This document shows, in pieces, positions 6,965 through 13,226 of a stretch of DNA of 44,059 nucleotides (its first letter is position 1; each line of letters opens with the position of its first letter). Source of the DNA: a bacterium (GTDB taxonomy: Bacteria > Desulfobacterota > Deferrisomatia > Deferrisomatales > Deferrisomataceae); contig JALUTY010000046.1 in assembly GCA_027021615.1 (NCBI GenBank), positions 1-44,059 of the forward strand, written 5' to 3'. The notes beneath the pieces were generated by a model. The model ran no database searches. It was given only the letters and a program-made list of their open reading frames with translations, and was not told where the DNA came from. A program made the position numbers and the translations under genes.

Positions 6965-7446
6965 TCGCACCCCCCCGCCAGGCGGCGCTGGAGGGCGTAG
7001 AGCGCTCGGATCTCCGGCGGGGGCCGCTCGGCCCACGGCCCCTTCCGGATCGAAGCCAGCCGCTCGGTCACGCGCTCGCCCGACCGGAACGGGCCGTTCC
7101 GGTCGGCCACGGCCGGGTTCTCGTCCACGGCCCGGCCGTAGGCCCGCACCGCCTCGGCCCACGCCCCCTGGCGGTAGGCCGCCTCACCCAGCCAGAACCA
7201 CGCCCAGGCAGGGTACGGCCCGGAGCGGGCCCTCTGTCGAAGATCCAGCACCACCCCGGCCGCGTCCCCCCCTTGGATCCGGGCCTCCACGTCCCGGTAG
7301 CTGGCCTCCACCGCGGCCGGGTCCACCCGGGCGGCACAGGGATCGGTCCGGACCCGCCGGTCCCGGCTCAGGCCCCGGGCCTCCACCCCGGCCCACACGA
7401 GCAGCAGGGCCGCGGCCACCAGAAGCCAGGTCCGCTCCCGGTCCAC
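6961..7446 (-). CDS. Membrane-anchored TPR-like protein
   Basis: A 161-residue protein with one N-terminal hydrophobic segment (about residues 6-22) acting as signal anchor. The rest is helical, with a TPR-like unit at AWAWFWLGEAAYRQGAWAEAVRAYGRAVDENP, a classic W-x2-LG-x2-Y-x3-A-x2-Y-x3-A pattern. Such proteins usually scaffold complexes in the periplasm or at the membrane. The GTG at 7444-7446 is chosen because the previous gene stops five bases upstream; GAGGAG lies somewhat far away. It overlaps the YedE-type gene by GTGA, so it sits mid-operon between a PhnD-like binding protein and the transporter. It may couple the two, but no partner can be read from the sequence. Confidence 0.65.
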   Translation of the reverse strand: MDRERTWLLVAAALLLVWAGVEARGLSRDRRVRTDPCAARVDPAAVEASYRDVEARIQGGDAAGVVLDLRQRARSGPYPAWAWFWLGEAAYRQGAWAEAVRAYGRAVDENPAVADRNGPFRSGERVTERLASIRKGPWAERPPPEIRALYALQRRLAGGCE

Positions 7447-7450
7447 CGGC

Positions 7451-8341
7451 TCAGTACTCCTCGTAGGGGGGAAGCTTGGCCCGGCGGGCCCACGCCCGGA
7501 TGCGGTCGTAGTCCGCGTCCGTCACGGGCTCGAACCCGCTCAGGCCGGCCCGGCCGAGCACTCGGAGCCGTTCCCCGGCCCACTCCACCGTGGTCCCCGG
7601 GGTGAGCCCCACCAAGGCCTCCCGCACCCGGTTCACCCACTTTGCCGGCACCCCCGGCCGGGCTCCCACGGTGCAGTAGGGGGCCAGCTCGCTCTTGGCG
7701 AGGATCACAAAGTCGTCCGGGGAAACCTTTCCCTCGGCCGTCATCTCCTCCAGGTCGATCATGGGAGCAGCCCCCGCGTCGAAGGCGCCGTACAGCACCG
7801 CGTAGATCGCCTTCTCGTGCTTCCACGACCCGTGGGGGATCGCGTAGTAACCCAGGTCGGTCTCGGGGTCGATCCCGCTCTCCAGGAGCAGGGCGTACTG
7901 GGCCAGGAACCCAAAGGGTGCCCACTGGGGGCCGAACACGAACCGCTTGCCCTTCAGGTCGGCCAGGGTCCGGATGCCCGAGCCCTTGCGGGCGATGATC
8001 GCTCCCAGGGTCCGGGCCCCGAACGCACCGCGCCGGTCCGCGGCCACCACCCGCAGGCCGTGGCGCTCGCGCAGGGTGACGTACAGGGCCGAGTTGGTAT
8101 GGGTGAAGTCCAGGTCCCCGCGGACGTAGGCCTCCTCCACGTCCACGGTGTCCAGGTACACCGGCACGAATCGGGCTCCGGTGGCCTCGGAAAGGTAGGC
8201 GGTCAGGGGGCCGAACCGGGCCTCGGTCTCGGCCCGGGAGTTGCAGATCATGTACCCGATCCGGAACGTGCGAGGCTCGCGGCACGCCCCCGTCGCCAGG
8301 GTCAGGAGGGCGAGCCCCAGGACCCCGAGCCTATGGAGCAT
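7451..8341 (-). CDS. PhnD-like phosphate/phosphonate-type solute-binding lipoprotein
   Basis: A 296-residue periplasmic binding protein of the PhnD/PhnD-like superfamily. The signal sequence ends in a lipobox with C20 (ATGAC). Mature-domain landmarks are FRIGYMICNSRAE, Y..AYVRGDLDFTHTNSALYV, ADLKGKRFVFGPQWAPFGFL and the C-terminal DADYD. Relatives bind phosphonate, phosphite or other oxyanions, or serve as sensor domains. The ATG at 8339-8341 overlaps the end of the preceding small gene by 11 bases. No ABC permease or ATPase lies in the operon; the only transporter-like gene is the YedE-type gene downstream. The ligand is therefore open; an oxyanion such as a selenium compound is a guess from context. 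Confidence 0.8.
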   Translation of the reverse strand: MLHRLGVLGLALLTLATGACREPRTFRIGYMICNSRAETEARFGPLTAYLSEATGARFVPVYLDTVDVEEAYVRGDLDFTHTNSALYVTLRERHGLRVVAADRRGAFGARTLGAIIARKGSGIRTLADLKGKRFVFGPQWAPFGFLAQYALLLESGIDPETDLGYYAIPHGSWKHEKAIYAVLYGAFDAGAAPMIDLEEMTAEGKVSPDDFVILAKSELAPYCTVGARPGVPAKWVNRVREALVGLTPGTTVEWAGERLRVLGRAGLSGFEPVTDADYDRIRAWARRAKLPPYEEY

Positions 8342-8792
8342 CGAGCACCACCTGCCGTGCCACGGCCTTGGGGGGCCGGTCCCCTGCGGACCGGAACGGG
8401 CCCGAGGTCCAGAGCGGGGGCACCTTGCCCAGGGCCCGCTCCACCAGGGTGAGCCGCAGATCCTCGAACACCTGGGGCCGTAGCCAGAACACCACCGGCC
8501 CGAACCCGGCCACCTCACCCCCGGGCCGGGTCTCCACGCCCTCGGGTGGGGCCCGGCCGGCCGGAACCACGACCACGTCGGCCCGGTCCCCGAGCAGCGC
8601 GGCCCCCGGGTCGGCCGTGTCCACGAACTCCACCCGGGTTCCCGCCCGCTCCTCCAGGTAGTACCCGAACACGTACGCCGCCAACGCCACCTCCGGCACC
8701 ACCCCCACCCGCAGCCTCGGACCGAAGCAGCCCCATGCCGAGCCTGCAGTCACCGCAGCAGCGGCGATCGCCGCCCACAGGACTCGAGTCAT
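8331..8792 (-). CDS. Small exported solute-binding-like protein
   Basis: A 153-residue protein with a signal sequence (MTRVLWAAIAAAAVTAGSAWG) and the opening of a binding-protein lobe: LRVGVVPEVALAAYVFGYYLEERAG, then DPGAALLGDRADVVVVPAGRAP. It resembles the N-terminal half of PhnD-like or TAXI-type binding proteins but is much shorter than a two-lobed protein, so it is either a diverged single-lobe protein or a remnant. The ATG (8790-8792) shares one base with the GlcD stop (TGATG); a GTG one codon earlier is also possible. It is followed by the full-length PhnD-like gene with an 11-base overlap, suggesting duplication and shrinkage. Function is unknown. Confidence 0.6.
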   Translation of the reverse strand: MTRVLWAAIAAAAVTAGSAWGCFGPRLRVGVVPEVALAAYVFGYYLEERAGTRVEFVDTADPGAALLGDRADVVVVPAGRAPPEGVETRPGGEVAGFGPVVFWLRPQVFEDLRLTLVERALGKVPPLWTSGPFRSAGDRPPKAVARQVVLDAP

Positions 8793-10258
8793 CACACCAC
8801 TTTGCCGGGGTTCAGGATGCCCAGGGGGTCGAACGCCGCCTTGACCGAGGCCATCAGGGCCAGGGCCCGCTCCGGGAGGAACCGGTGGAGATAGGGTCGC
8901 TTCAGGACCCCGATCCCGTGCTCGCCCGAGGGAAGTCCACCCAAGGCCTTCACCGCCTTCATGATCTCGGCCAGGGCCAGGGAGCGCCTCCGTTCCCACT
9001 CGTCCTCGGCAAGGTCGCATCGGAGCAGGTTCACGTGCACGTTGCCGTCGCCCGCGTGGCCGAAGCTGGCGGCCACCAGGCGGTGGCGGTGGCCCACCCC
9101 CTGCACGGCCTCCACCAGCTCGGGCACCCGGGCCCGGGGCACCACCACGTCGGCCTTGCCCAGCTGCCGGCCCCAGGCCCGCAGTGCCTCGCCGAGGCAC
9201 CGGCGGCTCTCCCACAGCCGCTCCTGCTGGCCGGGGTCCTCGGCGGCCAACACGTCCAGGGCTCCATGGCCCTGCACCACCCCGGCCACCCGCTCCATCT
9301 GGGCCTCCAGGGCGGCTGGGGCGTCCCCGTCCAGCTCCACAAACACGTACGCCCCGGCGGCATCGCCGCCGGGGAGATCGCGGCCCAGGTACCTGCGGGC
9401 CGCCTCAATGGTTACGTCGTCCATGAACTCGGCCGCGGCCGGCAGCACCCGGGCCCCCAGCACCGCCGTGACCGCCCGGGCAGCCTGGTGGATCGACGGA
9501 AACGGCACCAGCATCACCACCCGCCGGCCCGGCCGGGGCACGAGCCGTAGGGTGATCCGGGTGATCACCCCCAGGGTGCCCTCGCTCCCCACCATCAGGT
9601 CCCGCAGGTGATAGCCGGTGGCATCCTTCACGTTCTTGCCCCCGAGCTCCAGGACCTCGCCGTCGGCCAGCACCACCTCAAGCCCCAGCACGTAGTCGCG
9701 GGTGGTGCCGTACTTCACGGCCCGCGCGCCGCCGGCGCCCACGGCCACGTTGCCTCCGATGGAGCAGCTCTCCAGGCTGGCCGGATCCGGGGGGTAGAAC
9801 AGGCTGTGACGCCGGGCCTCGTCGTCGATGCGGGCCGTGATCACCCCAGGCTCCACCGTCACGGCCAGATTCTCGGGATCGAGCTCCACGATCCGGTCCA
9901 TCCGCTCCAGGCTCAGCACCACCCCGCCCCCCACGGCCACCGCCCCCCCAGCCACCCCCGTGCCGCCACCCCGGGGCACCACCGGAAACCGCCCCGCCGA
10001 GGCCCACCGCAGGGTCTCGGCCACCTCGGCGGTGCACCGGGGCCGCACCACCGCCCACGGCCGCGCCTCGACCACGGTGGACTCGTCCCGGGCGTACCGC
10101 TCGACCGACTCGGGCGAGGCGCTCACCCGGTCCCCGCCGATCCGCCCGGCCAGGGCCGACAGGTCGGTGTCGGTGGGGCGGCGCAGCCGGACGGACGAAC
10201 AAACGGCCCCGGGAGACGCCCCGGGGCCCTGGATCGGCAACCCTCTCCTCGCGCTCAC
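8792..10258 (-). CDS. FAD-linked oxidase, GlcD/D-lactate dehydrogenase family
   Basis: A 488-residue flavoprotein with an N-terminal FAD-binding PCMH domain (PRGGGTGVAGGAVAVGGGVVLSL and CSIGGNVAVGAGGARAVKYG) and a C-terminal FAD-oxidase domain ending in SFGHAGDGNVHVNLL and SGEHGIGVLKRPYL. These are the hallmarks of GlcD and D-lactate dehydrogenases, which oxidise 2-hydroxy acids and pass electrons on. No GlcE or GlcF partner is nearby. The GTG at 10256-10258 overlaps the lipoprotein stop (GTGA), but the ribosome site is weak and a hairpin lies within the first 20 codons. A shorter protein from GTG near residue 45 is conceivable but would lose conserved sequence. The stop shares a base with the next ATG, so translation is coupled. 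Confidence 0.85.
   Translation of the reverse strand: MSARRGLPIQGPGASPGAVCSSVRLRRPTDTDLSALAGRIGGDRVSASPESVERYARDESTVVEARPWAVVRPRCTAEVAETLRWASAGRFPVVPRGGGTGVAGGAVAVGGGVVLSLERMDRIVELDPENLAVTVEPGVITARIDDEARRHSLFYPPDPASLESCSIGGNVAVGAGGARAVKYGTTRDYVLGLEVVLADGEVLELGGKNVKDATGYHLRDLMVGSEGTLGVITRITLRLVPRPGRRVVMLVPFPSIHQAARAVTAVLGARVLPAAAEFMDDVTIEAARRYLGRDLPGGDAAGAYVFVELDGDAPAALEAQMERVAGVVQGHGALDVLAAEDPGQQERLWESRRCLGEALRAWGRQLGKADVVVPRARVPELVEAVQGVGHRHRLVAASFGHAGDGNVHVNLLRCDLAEDEWERRRSLALAEIMKAVKALGGLPSGEHGIGVLKRPYLHRFLPERALALMASVKAAFDPLGILNPGKVV
10205..10228 (-). terminator. Terminator-like hairpin at the GlcD gene start
   Basis: GGCCCCGGG (10205-10213) and CCCGGGGCC (10220-10228) form a nine-pair stem with a six-base loop. 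On the minus strand it is followed by TTTGTT, an imperfect U-tract. It lies 27 bases after the lipoprotein stop and inside the first codons assigned to GlcD, so it could attenuate transcription into the rest of the operon. Confidence 0.45.
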
Positions 10259-10983
10259 AGCGGGAGCATGACCGTTCGGGCTTCGCCCGTGCGGGTGTTG
10301 CGGATACGGAGCCGCAGCTGCTGGGGGCTCTTGGCCTCGGCCGGGAAGAACAGCACCCCGTGGGTCAGCACGCCCGGCTCGATCGGCCTGTTGGCCAGGG
10401 ACCGGCTGCGCAGATCCTGCCGGATCGAGCGGCCCACGTCCGGCTCCTGGGCGCCCTTGGCCCCGCCCAGAACCGCGCCACCCGCGCCGCCCACGGCCGC
10501 CCCCTTGCCCGCGGCCTCGGGAACGCTCTTGCCGGTCACGATGCCGATGGCCGCCCCCACGATCGCGCCCGCGGCCGCCCCCAGCAGGGCGCCCTTGCCC
10601 GCCTCGGGCGCGATCTCACCCCACTCGGTCCTCTCCTGGATCCGCTTGTAGGCGAGCTTCTGCTCGAGGATGTTCCAAAGCCGGCCCTGGGCGTCCACCA
10701 GAAAGGTCTGCTCGGGGACGATCTCCACCGGGTCCGGCCCCTGGTGGTCGAACACCACTTGCACCGGCAGGACCCCGGCACCCACGATGTCGAACCCGTA
10801 GAGCTCCTTGGCCCGGGCCGGATCGGCGTGGGCCTCGGCCGCCAGGGTCACCCCGAACACCGTGGTGACGTTGGGATACGCGGCCGGAAGCCGCATGGGA
10901 AGGGGCTTTTGCTCGTAACGCGCGCAGGCGGCCGCTGCAAGGACCGCCCCCACCAGCAGCACGGCCAACCGGTTCCGGATCAT
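10255..10983 (-). CDS. Glycine-zipper lipoprotein
   Basis: A 242-residue lipoprotein: MIRNRLAVLLVGAVLAAAAC ends in a lipobox with C20. A mixed domain of about 100 residues follows. Residues 130-175 form a glycine/alanine zipper (KGALLGAAAGAIVGAAIGIV, then GKGAAVGGAGGAVLGGAKGA), which normally inserts in or packs against membrane. The C-terminal part has short beta-like segments (QLRLRIRNTRTGEARTVMLPL). GGGAGGAGTGCC precedes the ATG at 10981-10983. It is the first gene of a coupled six-gene chain that runs to the YedE-type transporter. Such proteins are often envelope-stress or outer-membrane components; no specific role can be assigned. Confidence 0.75.
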   Translation of the reverse strand: MIRNRLAVLLVGAVLAAAACARYEQKPLPMRLPAAYPNVTTVFGVTLAAEAHADPARAKELYGFDIVGAGVLPVQVVFDHQGPDPVEIVPEQTFLVDAQGRLWNILEQKLAYKRIQERTEWGEIAPEAGKGALLGAAAGAIVGAAIGIVTGKSVPEAAGKGAAVGGAGGAVLGGAKGAQEPDVGRSIRQDLRSRSLANRPIEPGVLTHGVLFFPAEAKSPQQLRLRIRNTRTGEARTVMLPL

Positions 10984-11028
10984 GGCACTCCTCCCTCACC
11001 CTGGCCCGTTCGAACCTGCCGATCGGGC

Positions 11029-11226
11029 CTACTCCTCGTAAGCCACCACCCGCAGCAGGCCGATCGTGGTGCCCGACTCGTCGGTCACCGGCATGTCGCT
11101 CACCCCGATCAGCCGGGCCTGGGGTCGGTCGGCGAAGAACCGGTTCACCTGGTCGTCCAGCCGCTCCAGCTCCTCGTGCAGGTGAAACACCCTCATGTCG
11201 GTGCCAAAGGTCCTGACCTTGTACAT
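11029..11226 (-). CDS. Small Cse60-like conserved protein
   Basis: A 65-residue protein starting MYKVRTFGTDMRVFHLHEELERLDDQVNRFF in outline, with a beta-hairpin end (LLRVVAYEE). The pattern of an ELE..D..VN.F segment followed by two strands and a terminal acidic tail resembles the small Cse60 family, first named in sporulating Bacillus but also seen in other bacteria. Its role is unknown. GGGGAGCGGCGAGC precedes the ATG at 11224-11226. It lies 18 bases after the NifU-like gene and is probably co-transcribed with it. The family assignment is by pattern memory only. Confidence 0.6.
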   Translation of the reverse strand: MYKVRTFGTDMRVFHLHEELERLDDQVNRFFADRPQARLIGVSDMPVTDESGTTIGLLRVVAYEE

Positions 11227-11244
11227 GCTCGCCGCTCCCCGGGC

Positions 11245-11469
11245 CTAGTCCACGGCCACCACCTCTTTCACCTCGGGTACCTCGGCCTTGATGGCCCGCT
11301 CGATCCCCCGCTTGAGGGTCATCTGGCTCATGGGGCAGCCGTGGCACGCCCCCTTGAGCCGCAACCGCACCACCCCGTCCTCGCTGACGTCCACCAGCTC
11401 GGCGTCGCCCCCGTCGGCCTGCAGGTTCACCCGCACCTTGTCCAGCGCCGCCTGCACCTTTTCCTTCAT
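11245..11469 (-). CDS. NifU C-terminal-domain Fe-S scaffold protein
   Basis: A 74-residue protein equal to the NifU/NfuA C-terminal domain. It has [21 protein letters not shown] at the N-terminal side and the cluster-binding CHGC (C42, C45) in [18 protein letters not shown]. Such stand-alone domains carry or transfer 4Fe-4S clusters in the cytoplasm. The ATG at 11467-11469 has AAGGAG at ideal spacing, so the shorter start is chosen over an upstream frame extension through promoter DNA. It is divergent from rubrerythrin, a non-haem iron peroxidase, which fits an iron/oxidative-stress neighbourhood. A candidate promoter lies at 11496-11523. Confidence 0.9.
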   Translation of the reverse strand: MKEKVQAALDKVRVNLQADGGDAELVDVSEDGVVRLRLKGACHGCPMSQMTLKRGIERAIKAEVPEVKEVVAVD

Positions 11470-11495
11470 GGCAAACTCCTTCTCTTGGCCGGAAA

Positions 11496-11523
11496 TATGT
11501 ACCAAAGTGATCAACGAACCCAA
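11496..11523 (-). promoter_or_regulatory. Candidate promoter of the NifU-like gene
   Basis: On the minus strand TTGGGT (11518-11523) and TACATA (11496-11501) stand 16 bases apart, 27 bases before the start codon. This is a plausible but imperfect housekeeping promoter in the divergent gap shared with rubrerythrin. Confidence 0.35.
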
Positions 11524-11610
11524 TCTAGCCCCCGGCCCCCGCACTGTCAAACCGACCGGGCAGGCAGGCTTGCACCCGAAAAAAACCCTGGTAGCCTGAC
11601 GAACGAGCCC

Positions 11611-11640
11611 TTGACAATGCTAACCGAGCTGGTTAGCATT
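11611..11640 (+). promoter_or_regulatory. Rubrerythrin promoter with overlapping palindromic operator
   Basis: TTGACA (11611-11616) and TAGCAT (11634-11639) are spaced by 17 bases, a near-ideal housekeeping promoter. A perfect inverted repeat, AATGCTAACC (11616-11625) and GGTTAGCATT (11631-11640), covers the whole spacer and the -10 element. A repressor bound there would block RNA polymerase. Its identity is unknown; a peroxide- or iron-responsive factor would fit the gene. Confidence 0.7.
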
Positions 11641-11687
11641 TCGGTGCTCACCGATCCCCGTCCCTATCTTGCACGAAGGAGGAACCC

Positions 11688-12185
11688 ATGGGTAAGACGA
11701 CCGAGAACCTGAAGGCCGCGTTCGCCGGCGAGTCCCAAGCCAACCGTTCGTACCTGGCCTTCGCCAAAAAGGCCGACGAGGAAGGGTACCCCCAGGTGGC
11801 CAAGCTGTTCCGAGCGGCCGCGGCGGCCGAGACGGTGCACGCCCACAACCACTTCCGGGCCCTAGGCAACATCAAGGGAACCAAGGAGAACCTGCAGGCC
11901 GCCATCGAGGGGGAGAACCACGAGGTGGTCTCCATGTACCCCGAGTTCATCAAGGACGCAGAGGCCGAGGGGGAGAAGGCGGCCCTTCGGAGCTTCCAGT
12001 GGGCCTGGGAGGTGGAGAAGGTCCACGAATCCCTGTACCGCAAGGCCCTCGAGGCCCTGGCCCAGCAGGGGGAGACCTTCGACTACTACGTGTGCCCGGT
12101 GTGCGGCTACACCCACGAGCGCGAGGCCCCGGACAGGTGCCCCGTGTGCGGCGCCCCGGGGAGCCGGTTCGAGAAGGTCGAGTAG
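11688..12185 (+). CDS. rbr: Rubrerythrin
   Basis: A 165-residue rubrerythrin, a cytoplasmic non-haem iron peroxidase of anaerobes. The N-terminal four-helix diiron domain has the ExxH-type ligand pattern in AFAGESQANRSYLAF, AAAAAETVHAHNHF, IEGENHEVVSMYPEF and EVEKVHESLYRKAL. The C-terminal rubredoxin-like domain has two CxxC knuckles, CPVCGYTHE and CPVCGAPGS. Length and both domains are typical and intact. GAAGGAGGAACCC precedes the ATG at 11688. Transcription should start from the promoter at 11611-11639, controlled through the palindrome on it, and end at the hairpin at 12222-12248. It indicates exposure of an anaerobe to peroxide or oxygen. Confidence 0.96.
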   Translation: MGKTTENLKAAFAGESQANRSYLAFAKKADEEGYPQVAKLFRAAAAAETVHAHNHFRALGNIKGTKENLQAAIEGENHEVVSMYPEFIKDAEAEGEKAALRSFQWAWEVEKVHESLYRKALEALAQQGETFDYYVCPVCGYTHEREAPDRCPVCGAPGSRFEKVE

Positions 12186-12221
12186 GTCGCCCAGACCGTT
12201 CCTTGCTACCCACAACGATAC

Positions 12222-12248
12222 GGCGGGCGCCCTTCTCGGGCGCCCGCC
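12222..12248 (+). terminator. Rubrerythrin terminator
   Basis: GGCGGGCGCCC (12222-12232) pairs with GGGCGCCCGCC (12238-12248) around a TTCTC loop, followed by CTTCTTCT. It lies 37 bases past the rubrerythrin stop codon and can also serve the convergent PEP-CTERM gene. Confidence 0.8.
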
Positions 12249-12273
12249 CTTCTTCTGGGTCCGCCGGTCCGTT

Positions 12274-12945
12274 TCAGCTGCGCCGTCGGTAGGCGACCAG
12301 GGCTCCGAGGCCGCTCCCCAACAGGAGGAGGGTCCCCGGTTCGGGAACCGTGGTGGCCACCTGCCGGATCCCGATGCTCCCCGCCTGGCCGTTGAAAATC
12401 TGGAAGGGATCGAACCAGAACACGAACTGCTGGGTCTCCCCAGGGGCCTGCCAGTCCGGCGCCCAGAACTGAAGCGTGGACCCGTCGAACGCCCAGTTCT
12501 GGAAGATGTCGGCCTGGGGGTCCGGAGACATCAGCGGAAAGAGTAGCCGCTGGGTGAACGTCGCATCCCAGAACTCGAAATGGTAGTCCGACCACGTGTA
12601 CGGCCCGGTGTTCGTGACCCGGAAGTCCAGGGCCCAGGTTCCGTCGAGGTCTCCAGCCGTGAACGTCAAGACCTTGTCGAAGTACCCCCCTTGGGCGTTC
12701 ACGATGCCGTATCCGTCGTGGGACTTGTAGGGCACGAGGTGTGTCTCGTTGTAGTCCTCAAACACGAGGAGTTCGTTGTTCGCGTCGTCCTCGTCCTGGC
12801 TCGTGATCGAGTTCTGGTCCGTCAGATCTTGGTCCGTGATGGTCATGGCCCCGGCGGGGCGGAGCATCGGAAAGAGAAGCAGGGACAGGGCCGCAAGCAG
12901 GACACCAGGCGCAGCACGTTTGGGTTGGGCCTTTGGGAGTCTCAT
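12274..12945 (-). CDS. PEP-CTERM sorting-domain protein
   Basis: A 223-residue exported protein. A signal peptide (about residues 1-33, ending in PAGA) precedes an acidic, tyrosine- and tryptophan-rich beta-type domain. The C-terminus is a complete PEP-CTERM signal: VPEPGTLLLLGSGLGALVA, then YRRRS. That tail is recognised by an exosortase (EpsH type), which was not found in this window. Such proteins are usually surface or biofilm-matrix components made together with exopolysaccharide. The ATG at 12943-12945 is chosen because GGAGGAAGAGGC precedes it. A sigma-54-type promoter lies about 95 bases upstream. Its ligand or structural role is unknown. Confidence 0.9.
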   Translation of the reverse strand: MRLPKAQPKRAAPGVLLAALSLLLFPMLRPAGAMTITDQDLTDQNSITSQDEDDANNELLVFEDYNETHLVPYKSHDGYGIVNAQGGYFDKVLTFTAGDLDGTWALDFRVTNTGPYTWSDYHFEFWDATFTQRLLFPLMSPDPQADIFQNWAFDGSTLQFWAPDWQAPGETQQFVFWFDPFQIFNGQAGSIGIRQVATTVPEPGTLLLLGSGLGALVAYRRRS

Positions 12946-13226
12946 CTTGCCTCTTCCTCCTCTCCCCCGGATGAGCTGCAAAGCAAGACCCGAAACGTCA
13001 TTTTTTGACGGCGAAGCATTGTGTATTTATTAATCAAGCAAGTTTTGGGCCTTTGTCTCGACGCCTTTTGGGGTCGGGGCTGTCACCTTTCGTTCTCAAA
13101 AAGGGAAACGTCTTTCCCTCCCATGGGGCTCCCGACTTCCACGGTGGTGGCTCTGGCTTCACTTTCGCGGAGGCTTTGTAGTATCTTTTGCGGCTTCCCA
13201 AAGATCCCACGAGGTGCGCAACCCCC
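12946..13226. other. Divergent AT-richer gap between PEP-CTERM and YgiQ genes
   Basis: This gap is noticeably richer in A and T than the genes around it. It holds a CGTCA-TTTTT-TGACG small hairpin (12996-13012 region) in the leader of the PEP-CTERM gene and the sigma-54-type promoter listed separately. No small gene is convincing in it. Confidence 0.4.
13036..13054 (-). promoter_or_regulatory. Candidate sigma-54 promoter of the PEP-CTERM gene
   Basis: On the minus strand AGGCCC-AAAAC-TTGCTT has the invariant GG (13050-13051) and GC (13038-13039) separated by exactly ten bases, as in -24/-12 promoters. It would give a leader of about 80 bases. PEP-CTERM genes in several bacteria depend on RpoN with the PrsK/PrsR regulators, which supports this reading; no activator site was identified. 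Confidence 0.55.

Noticed and set aside
8342-8518. Longer N-terminus for the PhnD-like protein
   Set aside because: The extension lies in the overlapping small gene, and the ATG at 8341 directly precedes a proper lipoprotein signal.
11288-11712. Plus-strand frames across the rubrerythrin promoter
   Set aside because: They would cover the NifU-like gene and a strong promoter; no ribosome site or motif supports them.
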